Shown: in pieces, positions 48,801-58,595 of the stretch
Numbering within the stretch: the first letter of the stretch is position 1
Layout of the letters: each line of letters begins with the position of its first letter
Source of the DNA: Limiplasma sp036645955
Lineage (GTDB): Bacteria; Bacillota; Clostridia; Christensenellales; Aristaeellaceae
DNA: 64,000 nucleotides
Assembly: GCA_036645955.1 (NCBI GenBank)
Contig: JAVXND010000009.1
Coordinates: 1-64,000 of the forward strand
Direction: 5' to 3'
The notes under the pieces: model-generated
Seen by the model: the letters and a program-made list of their open reading frames with translations, nothing else
Databases searched by the model: none
What the model was told of the DNA's origin: nothing
Made by a program: the position numbers and the translations under genes

Positions 48801-50675
48801 TCAAGGAACGCTGTGCGTGCAAGCATCCTTTTGCGCGGCCGCACTCCCTAAAAGCGGCAATGTCATGGCTACGATGGGCAGAAAATAACGGAAATAGTCG
48901 TTCACAGGGCTTAGCATGCACACGCCGAGGCTCAAAAGCGCCGGCACAAAGCCCACCAGCAAGCGCCATTTCTTACGCCTTGCCAGCGATAGCCCCGCCC
49001 CCACCAACAGCCAAGTATACGCCGCGCAGGTGTACAGCAAGCTAAGCAACGGAATGTGCCGCCAGCCTCGCGCAAAAACCGCAAGCGCACCGCGCAGACC
49101 TTCCAATTTTGCGGGCTGTGCGGTGTGCAAAAAGCGCGGATCCTCGCCCAATGCATAGGTTTCAAATACCAAACGGTTTCCCGCCTGATTGTTATAGGTT
49201 TCCCCTTCTATTTTGGGCATGAAGGTATAGTAGGACATATTGCCCGCAAAAAACGCCTCCGCGTAGCTCAAGGGGTATTTGGGAAGCATAGAAAGCCAAG
49301 TTTTGCGGTAACGCGCAAGCGCTTCCTGCTCAACGGCTTTGCCCTGTCCATACTGTTTGAAGGTGTATTTCACAGGGTCGGATATCCACGGCTCGTACAG
49401 CGTGGGCAAATGCTCCGCATCCAGCACGCGGTCGATCTCCTGATATTCTTCGGGGCTTACCTCTGCCGCATGGTCGCGAAGCACGCGCGCGGTTTGCTGA
49501 AAGCACACCGAATAAAGGCCGGAGGCTGTTTCATCCCGCACGCCCAAGGCTGGCAGCAGCGCATTTGTGAAAAGCAACGCAAGCGCCGCCGCACCCGCAA
49601 GCGCACCGCCAAGCGGCAAACGTGCTTTGCCCTGCGCACCAACCGCAACCAGCAAAACAGCAGTGGGCAGTACCACATACAGCCCGTTGCTTCTTAGCAA
49701 ACAGCAAAGCAATGCCCAAGCAAACAGGCCAACCAGCATGCGCGGGGCGGGGGGGCCTTGCTTGCGCTCGCGCATCAGCAAAATTTCCATCACGCGCAAC
49801 GCAAACAACAGCATCGCCGCCGTATAGAGCGTATCCTTGCTGATGAACTGCGCATATCCGCCCCAAAGTGGCGTTAGCGCAAAAAACAGGATTGCGCAAA
49901 GCCGCGTTGCGCGGTTTAAATGAAGCTTGTCAAAAAAGCCGACGGCGCTTGCAAGCGCATAGGCAAGCAAAGCCGTTTGAAGCAAGGTAAACAGAGCCGC
50001 GCCTACGTTATCACTGCCCACAAGCCGTCCCAGCCACACACAGCCGCCCACCAGCCATGTGGTAAATACGGGATGCCAGGTATCCATGGGTCTTTGGCCA
50101 AAAAACTGCGCGACCATTTCGCCCAAATCCCAGCAGACCGTGCCCGGAAAAAAAGCAATCAAATAGGGCGACCAGCATAGCACAAGCAATAGCATCAGGC
50201 TCACGGTAGGGTGCTTGCGGTAAAAGCGCAAAAGGCGGCCGCCGCGCTTGGGTTGCCAGCGCTCCAACGCGCCCGCTTGATGCAGTGCGCCGCTTCGCAA
50301 AAAGCCGTCCGCCCACACAAGCACCGCAATCATCGGCAATGCCTGCCCTGCACTTCGCACAAGCACCGCCGCCCATGCCCCCATGCCATTCAAGCCCGCA
50401 AGGCTATCGTAGGCAAAAAGCATGCCGCCCAATGTGTTCACAAAGCCAAAGAGCAAGCCAAAAGCCGCCGTACCCACGCCTGCGCGAAAGCCCTTTCGCA
50501 CATAAACATGCACAAAAAGAAACGCAAAGCAAAGGGCGAGGGCGCTCCAAAGAATACTCGTTGCGCTTGCAGGCGCATCGCTCATGCCCACATAGCCTTG
50601 TGCGCTCACCACAAAGCACATGGCGCTTGCAATGCCAGCCGCCGCGCACAAACTAGTAGCAATGGGCTTGCGCAT
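48801..50675 (-). CDS. DUF6020-like polytopic membrane protein (possible GT-C enzyme)
   Basis: 624 residues, ATG 50675 with GGAGG about 10 bases upstream and 2 bases after the GT2 stop. About 13 hydrophobic helices. A short extracytoplasmic segment between helices near 180-215 contains GTVCWDLGEMVAQFFGQRPMDTWHPVF (in parts: CWDLGEM, DTWHPVF), with acidic/His residues in the place where GT-C glycosyltransferases keep their catalytic Asp. This fits the DUF6020 group. The adjacent GT2 gene resembles polyprenyl-phosphate sugar synthases, which supply GT-C enzymes; a cell-wall or protein glycosylation pair is therefore reasonable but unproved. Confidence 0.75.
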   Translation of the reverse strand: MRKPIATSLCAAAGIASAMCFVVSAQGYVGMSDAPASATSILWSALALCFAFLFVHVYVRKGFRAGVGTAAFGLLFGFVNTLGGMLFAYDSLAGLNGMGAWAAVLVRSAGQALPMIAVLVWADGFLRSGALHQAGALERWQPKRGGRLLRFYRKHPTVSLMLLLVLCWSPYLIAFFPGTVCWDLGEMVAQFFGQRPMDTWHPVFTTWLVGGCVWLGRLVGSDNVGAALFTLLQTALLAYALASAVGFFDKLHLNRATRLCAILFFALTPLWGGYAQFISKDTLYTAAMLLFALRVMEILLMRERKQGPPAPRMLVGLFAWALLCCLLRSNGLYVVLPTAVLLVAVGAQGKARLPLGGALAGAAALALLFTNALLPALGVRDETASGLYSVCFQQTARVLRDHAAEVSPEEYQEIDRVLDAEHLPTLYEPWISDPVKYTFKQYGQGKAVEQEALARYRKTWLSMLPKYPLSYAEAFFAGNMSYYTFMPKIEGETYNNQAGNRLVFETYALGEDPRFLHTAQPAKLEGLRGALAVFARGWRHIPLLSLLYTCAAYTWLLVGAGLSLARRKKWRLLVGFVPALLSLGVCMLSPVNDYFRYFLPIVAMTLPLLGSAAAQKDACTHSVP

Positions 50676-50677
50676 GG

Positions 50678-51610
50678 CTAGTGATCCTCCTTGCGCAACA
50701 GACGCAGTAAATTCAAATTGACCTCAAAAAGCTGTCTGTGCTTTTTGGCTACGGTATCCAAAATAACCCCGCATACCAACAGCATCAGTGACAGCGTCGC
50801 GCATACGCCCGATACAATCAGCGTTGGATAGCGCGGCACAAGCCCGGTTCTAAAAAACTCAATCAGCACAGGCACAAACAGCAAAAGCCCCAGCAACGCA
50901 AACATCGCCGCAAACAGCCCAAAGAAGGAGAGGGGTCTGTATTCCTTATACAGCCTTGCAATGGTGCGAAGCACGCGCATCCCATCCGAATAGGTGTTGA
51001 GCTTGCTGATGCTATCCGCAGGGCGATCGCGGTATTCCACGGGCACGCTTGCCAAGCTCAAGTTTTTGTCCAGCGCGTGAATGGTCATTTCCGTTTCAAT
51101 TTCGAAGCCTTGGGAAATCACCGGAAACGATTTGACAAATTGGTAGCTGAAAGCGCGGTAACCCGTCATGATATCGGTGATGTTCCCTTTAAAAATCATA
51201 TTGACCAGATTTTTCACCACGCGGTTGCCCACATTGTGGAAGGGACGCTTGTTTTGTGTATAATACGTGGAGGAAAGGCGGTCGCCCACCACCATATCCA
51301 CCTTTTTATCCAGCACATACGCCACCATTTCCCGTGCGTTTTCAGCGGGGTAGGTGTCGTCGCCGTCAATCATCAGGTAGCAATCCGCGTCGATTTCTCT
51401 AAACATGGTACGGATCACATTGCCCTTGCCTTGGCGGTATTCATAGCATACCGTAGCGCCCGCCTCGCGTGCCAGCGCATCGGTACCATCTGTGGAGTTG
51501 TTATCATAAACAAAAATTTCCGCCTCAGGCAGTGCTTCTTGAAAATCCTTCACTACCTTTGCGATGGTTTTGCTTTCGTTATAGCAGGGGATCAGAATCG
51601 CAAGTTTCAT
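50678..51610 (-). CDS. Glycosyltransferase family 2, polyprenyl-phosphate-sugar synthase-like
   Basis: 310 residues from ATG 51610; an ATG six bases earlier is as good. Catalytic domain with LIPCYNESKTIAKV, VYDNNSTDGTD, QGKGNVIRTMF and the metal site MIDGDDTYP. SYQFVKSFPVISQGFEIETEMTIHALD (in parts: SQGFEIETEM) is typical of dolichyl/undecaprenyl-phosphate mannose or glucose synthases. Two helices at about 235-300. Probably charges undecaprenyl phosphate with a sugar for use by the membrane protein encoded next. Confidence 0.9.
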   Translation of the reverse strand: MKLAILIPCYNESKTIAKVVKDFQEALPEAEIFVYDNNSTDGTDALAREAGATVCYEYRQGKGNVIRTMFREIDADCYLMIDGDDTYPAENAREMVAYVLDKKVDMVVGDRLSSTYYTQNKRPFHNVGNRVVKNLVNMIFKGNITDIMTGYRAFSYQFVKSFPVISQGFEIETEMTIHALDKNLSLASVPVEYRDRPADSISKLNTYSDGMRVLRTIARLYKEYRPLSFFGLFAAMFALLGLLLFVPVLIEFFRTGLVPRYPTLIVSGVCATLSLMLLVCGVILDTVAKKHRQLFEVNLNLLRLLRKEDH

Positions 51611-51689
51611 CGGCATTTCATCCTTTCGCCCTTTGCACTCCCCATGGGGTGCGGCAACGAAGTCATCATAACATCGGCGGGAAACGTTG

Positions 51690-54600
51690 TCAAATTTTTG
51701 CCGCCTGCCTCTGCTCGCCCGAAATATCGGTAAAGGTAAGCATATAAATGTTCCTTTGTGAATGGCTCGATAAATAGCGCACGCCGCATTTGAGAAGATG
51801 CTGTTTATCGCTCAAATCGCGTTGCAGATAAACGCATTTGCAGAGCATGCCTGTGTTCTTGGCTTCCTCCAGCGTTTTTTTCAGCAGCAAGCAATCCTGT
51901 GTGCCAATCCATCTTTCCAGCTGTAAATCCGTAGCATCCATGCTCTCGCGCTGTGCATGCATCATATGCATATAATAATCGTTTACTTCCAGCAGCTCCA
52001 TGCCCTTTTGTGTTAACTCGCAAAGCGCGGCACTGCATAGCAAATGCTTCACCTGACCAATGGCATCCTCCGCGCTTCCATGCCAGTGATCACCCAAGTT
52101 GGTGTGTTCATCTAGCCGCTGTTCAAATTCCGCTTCGGTCATGGGCTTTGCATAATAATAGCCCTGTGCCATTTTACAGCCAATGGTTGCCAAAAAGCGC
52201 GCTTGCTCCTCTGTTTCCACGCCCTCCGCTATGACCTCCATGCCAAGCTTCGTGGCCATGCCCACAATACTGCTTAAAATGCTGTCCCCGCGCTCATCCA
52301 AGCCTGTGCCGCTTAAAAAGCGCATGTCCAGCTTGAGCACGTCCACAGGTGTTTCCTTGAGCATATTCAGCGATGAATAGCCGCTTCCAAAGTCGTCCAT
52401 TTCCACCAAAAAGCCCATTTCCTGCAATTCAGCCGTCATTTCCAAGAGCAGGTGCGCATTTTCAGCATAAGCACTTTCCGTAATTTCCACATGCATGCGG
52501 CTGACGGGCACGTTGTAGCGCTTGCACAGCTCCTCCAACGTTTTGCACAGTTTGGGGTTGTAGAGGTTCACTCGGGACATGTTTACGCTCACCCGAATGG
52601 GGTCTTTGGGGTTTTTGCGAAGCCTTTTGCTGATGAAAATGCAAACCAGCTCCCACATGTACACATCAATCTTCATAATAAAGCCATTTTTTTCAAATAC
52701 GGGTACAAACTCGCCTGGCGGCAGGATACCGCGCTGGGGATGATTCCAACGCACGAGCGCTTCCGCCCCAATAATAGCGCCTGTATCCAGCCTGCACTTG
52801 GGCTGATAATAGGCAATAAATTCACCGTTTTTCAAGGCTTCGCTCATTCTGCCGATAATCGCCTGCTCCTGAAGCAGGGTATCGCGCATGGTGGCATCGT
52901 AAAAAGCCCAATGCTGTAAATAACTGCCCTTGATGGTGCGCTTGGCCATTTCAGCGTGGTCACACATCATGTTAATGGGCATATCGCGTTCATCCACAAG
53001 GAAAATACCGAAGCAAAGCTGTACCTCAAAGCTTAGCTTGTAGTTTTTAACGCCTTCGCAAAGCCGTTGGATTCTTGCGATTAAATCCTCCTGCTCATAG
53101 GGGATGCAGAAAATAAAATGATCGGTATCCGCCCGCGAATAGGTGCCGTCGCTCCCGATAACGTCACGAAGCTGTAAAGCGATAAAGCGCAGCAGCTTAT
53201 CGCCTTCCTCGTGCCCAAAGATGTCATTCACCGCTCGAAAGCGCTGAATATCAAAATTCACAAGGCAAAAGGTTGCTGTGGGCATTGCTTTGAGCATTTC
53301 AACCGTTTTGCGATAGAATGCCGTTTTGTTGTAAATGCCGGTGAGGCTATCATGCTCTGCCAGATAACGGAGCTGATTTTGATGGCGGGCTTCCCCAGCG
53401 CGTTGCATCAGCAATTCAAGGTTTTGCGCGTGCAAATTCTCGGTTTCGCGGCGTGAAATGGCGTTGTGCACCCGGAGGCACATCAAGCGCGCATCCACAG
53501 GCTTGGTAACAAAATCCATAGCGCCCAGCTCAATGGCTTTGAGGCTGTATTCCTCCTCAGAAGCGCCGCTTACAATAATCACAGGAATGGTTTGATAATA
53601 CGGGTCCCCGTTCATCACCTTGAGCACATCCAGCCCGCTCACATCGGGCATCATCAAATCCAGCACCATCGCGGAAATTTGCTGTGCACCGCGCAAAATG
53701 TCCAGTGCCTCCCGCCCGCCTGCGGCCTCCACAACATCGTAGGTTGCTTTGAAAATTTCACGCAATATGGCGCGGTTCATTTCCTGATCGTCCACAACCA
53801 GCAGGGTATAGCGGTGCTCGGACATTGCCTGCTCACGCTCCTTGGGCAAAGCCGAAAGAGTCGCCTCCGCGCTTTTTTGACCCTGCGGTTTCCCAAAGGA
53901 ATATTCATAAAAAGCAAAGCGATCGCGTCCCAGCCACTTTGCGTGGTACAGCGCCTGATCTGCACATTGATACAAATCGTCAAAGCTCTGCCCATCATCG
54001 GGGTACAGGGCCACGCCTAAGCTCGCAGTCATGGTGATGTCGTCGCTGAACTTTTTGGTGAGTGCCTGACAGATGGCATGACAGCGCTGTTCCAAAAAAG
54101 CATGCTCCTGCGGAATGGCTCGCAGGCAAATCATAAATTCATCGCCGCCAAAGCGGCCAATGAGGTCGTCACTGCGCAAAATGGTGTGCAGATCCTCCGC
54201 CACATCTACAAGCGCACTATCGCCAAAGCGGTGACCAAAGTTATCGTTGACCAATTTGAAGCCGTCCAAATCAATCATGATCAGTGCTTGTCTTGCATCC
54301 TTTTGCGAATGATGAATGCATTCGTTAAATTTTTCAATAAAGGAGGTGCGCATCAACAGCCCCGTAAGCTCGTCCGTCATGGCAAGCTTTTTTTCATGCG
54401 CTTTTCGCCGCTGCTCCTCCTCAATATCGCGCAGGATAATGAAAGCGCGAACATCGCTGCTGTATGGATCGGACACCATTTGCACACTCACAAGGGTGGC
54501 ACAGCGTTCCTCCCCCTGTATGCGCTGGCACTTAAGCGATTCAGAGCGAATGTCCTGCGCATGGCAAGCCAGCAGGCGTTTGCGATCAAGCAATTCCAGA

Positions 54601-55970
54601 AAAGCGGCTTCATCTTCACCGCAGATGGTTTGCTGTGCTATGGTTTGCGTGGCGGCGGTTAATGTGCAGGACTGGTCGAGCGGCAGTGCCGAAAGCAGCT
54701 CGCCGTTTTGGCTTAAAACACAGTCGTCTGTGAGGTTTGTTTCAAAGTATGTGGTTTGCTTTGGCGGAAGCGCCGCATAGGTTTCCTTCCAGTTTTGGTA
54801 AGCCGCTTCCCGCTCATGCATGCCGGGCAATTCATACGCTGAAACAATGGCGTGTGAAGCCTTGCCTGACGAATCGTAAACCATGGTAAAATCCGCATGC
54901 TGCCAAACAGGCACATGCTCGCTGTTATAGCAAGCAAACACCACCGAACCGCTGGGCTTTTCTTCAATCATCTGCCTGTAAAAATCGCGGTAAGCCTCCA
55001 CACACTGCTCCACCACAACGCCGTCTGCAATGTTGCTTTCCGGCGTGTCGCTTTTTTCAAGCGGAAGGTTAAAAAGCTCAGCTGTTTCCGCCTGATAGTA
55101 AGAGGTGCGAGTTGCCATATCGTAACGGACAATGCATTTTCCGCTATGCTGAACCGCAATGCGGTACTCCTCCTCGCGCAGGCGAAGCTCGTCCATATAG
55201 CTAAGCTCCCGACGCATATCCAGCTCTCGGCGCAGAATGGTCATAGACACGCAAAGCATGTTAAACAGCAGTACGTAGCGCAAAATGCGCAAACCGCTCA
55301 CATCGCGCTCTAAAACACAGTACAGCACCATCAGCGGATAGCCAAGCACCAGCAGGATATTGCCCAATGCGATTTCATTAAATGCTACCACGCGGCGTAT
55401 CAGCACATTGCGAACAAACAAAACCGCCTGCACCGCTAAAACCACCAGCGTCACCGCGCTTGCTGTTAGAAGTGAAGCGGTAAGGTCAAAGCGCCCCAGC
55501 ATTTGCAATACCAGAGGCAACAGCGCCGACAGCGCAACCAGCCCCGCCAGCGCCCTGCGTAGGTTTTGTGAAATGCTGTGGCAGCAAGTAAGCAACCCGA
55601 TCTGCGGCAGTGGAAAGAGAATAAAGCCATACAGGCCAATCATTTGTGAAATGCCGTTTGCGGCGGCGGGAAGGCCGCTCACCTCCCCCAAGGTGTAAAA
55701 AGCCAGCAACGCAAGCAACGAATCAACCGATACATACAGGTAAACGGCTTTGATTGGCGTAGGGTTTTTCCAATAGGGCGGCAGTACAAACGCCAGCGTT
55801 GCCAAAGAAATAATATGCAGTACAACACACTCAAGCATCGCATATATCAAGCCCATTGTAACCAATAAATCAGACAAGCAAAAAGCCGTCGAGATCCCCA
55901 GTACGAGGCTCGTCAGCGCAACCACTAGCGTAAAGGAAGTAACTGTTGCGGTTTGGCGATGTTGAGACAT
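51690..55970 (-). CDS. Giant membrane c-di-GMP protein: 8 TM, PAS, GGDEF, REC, degenerate GGDEF, EAL, C-terminal sensor-like domain
   Basis: 1426 residues; ATG 55970 with GGAG about 11 bases upstream. Eight helices span about 9-246. A PAS-like region (about 262-385) and a second one (about 390-520) lead to a GGDEF domain with an intact GGDEF at 608-612. A receiver domain follows (about 722-840) with Asp727/Asp728, phospho-acceptor Asp771 and Lys823. A second GGDEF domain (about 868-1028) is degenerate: SRADTDHF replaces the signature at 945-952. The EAL domain (about 1040-1285) is complete: Glu1070-Ala-Leu, Asn1130, EITE, Asp1192/Asp1193, Lys1213, Glu1249 and Gln1269. The last 120 residues look PAS-like and end in FTDISGEQRQ. 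It can probably both make and cleave c-di-GMP. No histidine kinase is adjacent. Confidence 0.93.
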   Translation of the reverse strand: MSQHRQTATVTSFTLVVALTSLVLGISTAFCLSDLLVTMGLIYAMLECVVLHIISLATLAFVLPPYWKNPTPIKAVYLYVSVDSLLALLAFYTLGEVSGLPAAANGISQMIGLYGFILFPLPQIGLLTCCHSISQNLRRALAGLVALSALLPLVLQMLGRFDLTASLLTASAVTLVVLAVQAVLFVRNVLIRRVVAFNEIALGNILLVLGYPLMVLYCVLERDVSGLRILRYVLLFNMLCVSMTILRRELDMRRELSYMDELRLREEEYRIAVQHSGKCIVRYDMATRTSYYQAETAELFNLPLEKSDTPESNIADGVVVEQCVEAYRDFYRQMIEEKPSGSVVFACYNSEHVPVWQHADFTMVYDSSGKASHAIVSAYELPGMHEREAAYQNWKETYAALPPKQTTYFETNLTDDCVLSQNGELLSALPLDQSCTLTAATQTIAQQTICGEDEAAFLELLDRKRLLACHAQDIRSESLKCQRIQGEERCATLVSVQMVSDPYSSDVRAFIILRDIEEEQRRKAHEKKLAMTDELTGLLMRTSFIEKFNECIHHSQKDARQALIMIDLDGFKLVNDNFGHRFGDSALVDVAEDLHTILRSDDLIGRFGGDEFMICLRAIPQEHAFLEQRCHAICQALTKKFSDDITMTASLGVALYPDDGQSFDDLYQCADQALYHAKWLGRDRFAFYEYSFGKPQGQKSAEATLSALPKEREQAMSEHRYTLLVVDDQEMNRAILREIFKATYDVVEAAGGREALDILRGAQQISAMVLDLMMPDVSGLDVLKVMNGDPYYQTIPVIIVSGASEEEYSLKAIELGAMDFVTKPVDARLMCLRVHNAISRRETENLHAQNLELLMQRAGEARHQNQLRYLAEHDSLTGIYNKTAFYRKTVEMLKAMPTATFCLVNFDIQRFRAVNDIFGHEEGDKLLRFIALQLRDVIGSDGTYSRADTDHFIFCIPYEQEDLIARIQRLCEGVKNYKLSFEVQLCFGIFLVDERDMPINMMCDHAEMAKRTIKGSYLQHWAFYDATMRDTLLQEQAIIGRMSEALKNGEFIAYYQPKCRLDTGAIIGAEALVRWNHPQRGILPPGEFVPVFEKNGFIMKIDVYMWELVCIFISKRLRKNPKDPIRVSVNMSRVNLYNPKLCKTLEELCKRYNVPVSRMHVEITESAYAENAHLLLEMTAELQEMGFLVEMDDFGSGYSSLNMLKETPVDVLKLDMRFLSGTGLDERGDSILSSIVGMATKLGMEVIAEGVETEEQARFLATIGCKMAQGYYYAKPMTEAEFEQRLDEHTNLGDHWHGSAEDAIGQVKHLLCSAALCELTQKGMELLEVNDYYMHMMHAQRESMDATDLQLERWIGTQDCLLLKKTLEEAKNTGMLCKCVYLQRDLSDKQHLLKCGVRYLSSHSQRNIYMLTFTDISGEQRQAAKI

Positions 55971-56036
55971 AATAGCACAAACTCCTGCTTTTGTATGAAT
56001 GAGCTGTTTTGGGGCAATGGCTCTGGAAGAAATGGC

Positions 56037-56486
56037 CTACGCCTTCACCTTCATGATGAGCTTCACAATGCTATGCTCCTGCTTAGCCATGCAGGGAACA
56101 TGCGCATCGTGAGGGAAGCAAAGGCAAAACCAGCCGCTTTTGACGCTTACTGTGCTCGCGGGCTCGCCGTGAAAAAAGCCGATGTCTTTTTCAGCATCAA
56201 AGGCGGTATCCCCAGGCTGCTGTGCGGCGGCACAAATTGCAATTTCTTCCGTACCCGAAATAGGCACATGAATATCCATATAGCGGCGGTGAAACTCGAA
56301 GTTAAACTCCTTGGGGGTAAGCGTGGGTTCGCTTACGGAATAGAATACATCCTTGCCGCCGAGCTCTATGCGGGTATCGACAGTCAATTGCGCAGGCTTG
56401 AGTTGTTTCAAAAAGCGAAGGGCAATGTCCAGCTCGGGGCTCATGCCTAAATAAGAAAGTGCATTTTCGCATTGATCCAATATCAT
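56037..56486 (-). CDS. YhcH/YjgK/YiaL family protein
   Basis: 149 residues from ATG 56486, GGAGG 9 bases upstream. Cupin-like family with the motifs EFHRRYMDIHVPISGTEEI and FPHDAHVPCM (His and Glu residues that bind metal). Known members act on sugars or sialic acid (YhcH) or as the beta subunit next to a beta-galactosidase. No sugar genes are nearby, so the substrate is unknown. Own promoter at 56542-56569; stop 66 bases before the giant GGDEF-EAL gene, which may be read from the same transcript. Confidence 0.88.
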   Translation of the reverse strand: MILDQCENALSYLGMSPELDIALRFLKQLKPAQLTVDTRIELGGKDVFYSVSEPTLTPKEFNFEFHRRYMDIHVPISGTEEIAICAAAQQPGDTAFDAEKDIGFFHGEPASTVSVKSGWFCLCFPHDAHVPCMAKQEHSIVKLIMKVKA

Positions 56487-56541
56487 TTGCTTACTCCTCC
56501 ACATCATTTCAGCAGCAATGTGCCGTTCATTGAATGCAATC

Positions 56542-56569
56542 AGTATACCACAGCAAATGCTTTTTGCAA
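56542..56569 (-). promoter_or_regulatory. Promoter of the YhcH-family gene
   Basis: TTGCAA (56564-56569), 16 bases, TATACT (56542-56547); -10 preceded by TGTGG. Confidence 0.6.
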
Positions 56570-56574
56570 AGCAA

Positions 56575-56609
56575 ATAGCGCCGCTTGCCCAAAAAGCAAG
56601 CGGCGCTAT
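56575..56609 (-). terminator. Terminator of rny
   Basis: ATAGCGCCGCTTGC (56575-56588) pairs perfectly with GCAAGCGGCGCTAT (56596-56609), 7-base loop. It follows the rny stop by 26 bases and ends in ATTTGC. Confidence 0.8.
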
Positions 56610-56635
56610 ATGACCTATGTGAGCGAAAAGCCTTG

Positions 56636-58177
56636 TTATTTAGCGTATTCGGTGCTGCGCGTTTCACGAATAACGTTCACGCGGATTTGACCCGGATACT
56701 CCAATTCCTTTTCAATACGCTTTGCAATTTCCTTGGCCAGAACCTTGGTGCCATCGTCGTTGATGTCCTCAGGTTTCACCATAATGCGAACCTCGCGGCC
56801 GCTTTGGATGGCAAAGCACTTTTCCACGCCTTGGAAGCTATTGGCAATTTCCTCAAGCTTCTCTAGGCGCTTGATGTAGTTTTCCAGCGACTCGCGGCGC
56901 GCGCCTGGGCGTGCGGCAGAAATAGCGTCGGCGGCTTGTACAAGCACTGCTTCCACAGTCTGCGGCTCCACATCGTTATGGTGGGCAAGGATGGCGTGAA
57001 TCACATCCGGGCTTTCGCGGTATTTACGCGCAAGCTCTGCACCCAAGGTAACGTGTGTGCCTTCCGCTTCGTGGTCAACGCCCTTGCCAATATCGTGCAA
57101 AAGACCTGCACGCTTGGCCAGTGCCACATCGGCGCCTAGCTCTGCGGCCATCATGCCTGCCAAATGGCTGACCTCAATGGAGTGCTTGAGCACGTTTTGA
57201 CCGTAGCTGGTACGGAAGCGCAGACGGCCTAGTATCTTAATGAGTTCATGGTGAATGCCATGCTGATGCGTTTCAAACACAGCCTGCTCGCCTGCTTCGC
57301 GAATTTGGTTGTCCACCTCTTTACGAGCTTTTTCAACCATTTCCTCAATGCGTGCGGGGTGAATGCGGCCATCCATAATCAAGCGCTCCACGGCAATGCG
57401 TGCAATTTCGCGGCGCACGGGATCAAACGCGCTGACAATCACGGCTTCAGGGGTATCATCAATGATTAAGTCAACGCCCGTTGCGGTTTCAAGCGCGCGG
57501 ATGTTGCGGCCTTCGCGGCCAATGATGCGGCCCTTCATATCGTCGTTGGGCAAGTTAATCACCGATACGGTGGTTTCTGCCACATGATCAGAGGCGCATT
57601 TTTGAATGGCCAGCGCAATGATGTTACGGGCTTTCTTTTCGCCCTCCTCACGCGCGCGGGTTTCAATGTCGCGCACCATGGCGGCGGCATCGTGATAAGC
57701 TTCTTTTTGAATGCGGCTTACCAGCATTTGGCAAGCTTCATCCTGCGTCATGCTTGCCACGCGCTCTAGCTCCGCTAGCTGCTTTTGCTGGCCTGCGTCA
57801 AGCTCTTCTTGCTCTTTGAGCAGCACGTTTTGCTTCTGCATCAAAGCTTCTTCGCGGCCCTCCAGCGAATCTTGTTTTTTATCAAGGCTTTCCTCGCGCT
57901 GTAGAATGCGGCGTTCACTGCGCTGTACCTCTGCGCGGCGCTCGCGGCATTCGCGGTCCAGCTCGGTTTTTAAGCGCAGAACTTCTTCTTTTGCTTCTAG
58001 AATGGTTTCCTTTTTCTTTTCATCTGCTTTGCGCTGCGCGTCATCCAGCAGATTTTTAGCATATTCCTCGGTGCGACCGATTTTTTTCTCGCCTGCTTGC
58101 TTGCGGTATAGGTAGCCGCTTGCGGCGCCTATGCATGCGGTGACGAGTGCAATCAGTATCGCTACAAAAACATTCAT
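56636..58177 (-). CDS. rny: Ribonuclease Y
   Basis: 513 residues from ATG 58177 with AAAGGAG upstream. One helix at the N-terminus (about 3-22), a long charged coiled coil (about 25-200), a KH domain (about 205-265, GRIIGREGRNIRALE), and an HD domain with LLHDIGKGVDHE. Endoribonuclease that starts mRNA decay at the membrane. All motifs are intact. It has a strong promoter about 410 bases upstream and therefore a very long leader. Confidence 0.97.
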   Translation of the reverse strand: MNVFVAILIALVTACIGAASGYLYRKQAGEKKIGRTEEYAKNLLDDAQRKADEKKKETILEAKEEVLRLKTELDRECRERRAEVQRSERRILQREESLDKKQDSLEGREEALMQKQNVLLKEQEELDAGQQKQLAELERVASMTQDEACQMLVSRIQKEAYHDAAAMVRDIETRAREEGEKKARNIIALAIQKCASDHVAETTVSVINLPNDDMKGRIIGREGRNIRALETATGVDLIIDDTPEAVIVSAFDPVRREIARIAVERLIMDGRIHPARIEEMVEKARKEVDNQIREAGEQAVFETHQHGIHHELIKILGRLRFRTSYGQNVLKHSIEVSHLAGMMAAELGADVALAKRAGLLHDIGKGVDHEAEGTHVTLGAELARKYRESPDVIHAILAHHNDVEPQTVEAVLVQAADAISAARPGARRESLENYIKRLEKLEEIANSFQGVEKCFAIQSGREVRIMVKPEDINDDGTKVLAKEIAKRIEKELEYPGQIRVNVIRETRSTEYAK

Positions 58178-58595
58178 AACCTTTCTCCTTTCTGTGTTTT
58201 TTTTAGGGGGTTCATTATTCCACTTTTGTTTCGACTTTTTGCACAAACGCAGAAAAAGCCGACGAGCAAAGCTCGTTCAGCCACTGTTTGATCTGATTTT
58301 ATGGCTTGGAGATATTTTGCGTTTTCCGTAATGGAACAAGCAAAACAAAGCGTTCACATTTTGCCCGCAGGCATACGCTTACACCAACAGTCACGCATTT
58401 TTACGCATGACCGCGCCAAACCAAACTCATATACCCATGCAAACACTTCTTCTGGAAGTGTCTTCGTAAGCAAAACCCGTCAACCCTTGAAGCAAAAGCT
58501 CAACCATGCCACGGGGAAAGCCAATTGGTGGGAATATATCTGAAAAAACAGCTAGGCTCTTGCTCTCGCAGTAAGCCTGTGTAGCCGACTACATT
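58178..58595 (-). other. Long leader upstream of rny; possible regulatory or separate small RNA
   Basis: No gene is visible. Starting from the promoter at 58596-58624, the minus-strand transcript would contain a TGTAG/CTACA hairpin near its start, an AGGCT/AGCCT hairpin followed by TTTTTT (about 58540-58580), an ACACTTC/GAAGTGT hairpin (58443-58461) and an ACGAGC/GCTCGT hairpin followed by a T-run (58252-58276). I could not match it to tmRNA, RNase P RNA or 6S RNA. Confidence 0.4.
58252..58276 (-). terminator. Weak terminator-like hairpin in the rny leader
   Basis: ACGAGC (58262-58267) pairs with GCTCGT (58271-58276), AAA loop, followed on the minus strand by CGGC and five T. Confidence 0.4.

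Noticed and set aside
58178..58595. tmRNA, RNase P RNA or 6S RNA in the rny leader
   Set aside because: No tRNA-like ends, no tag frame, no RNase P core motifs and no large 6S-type bubble could be recognised by eye.
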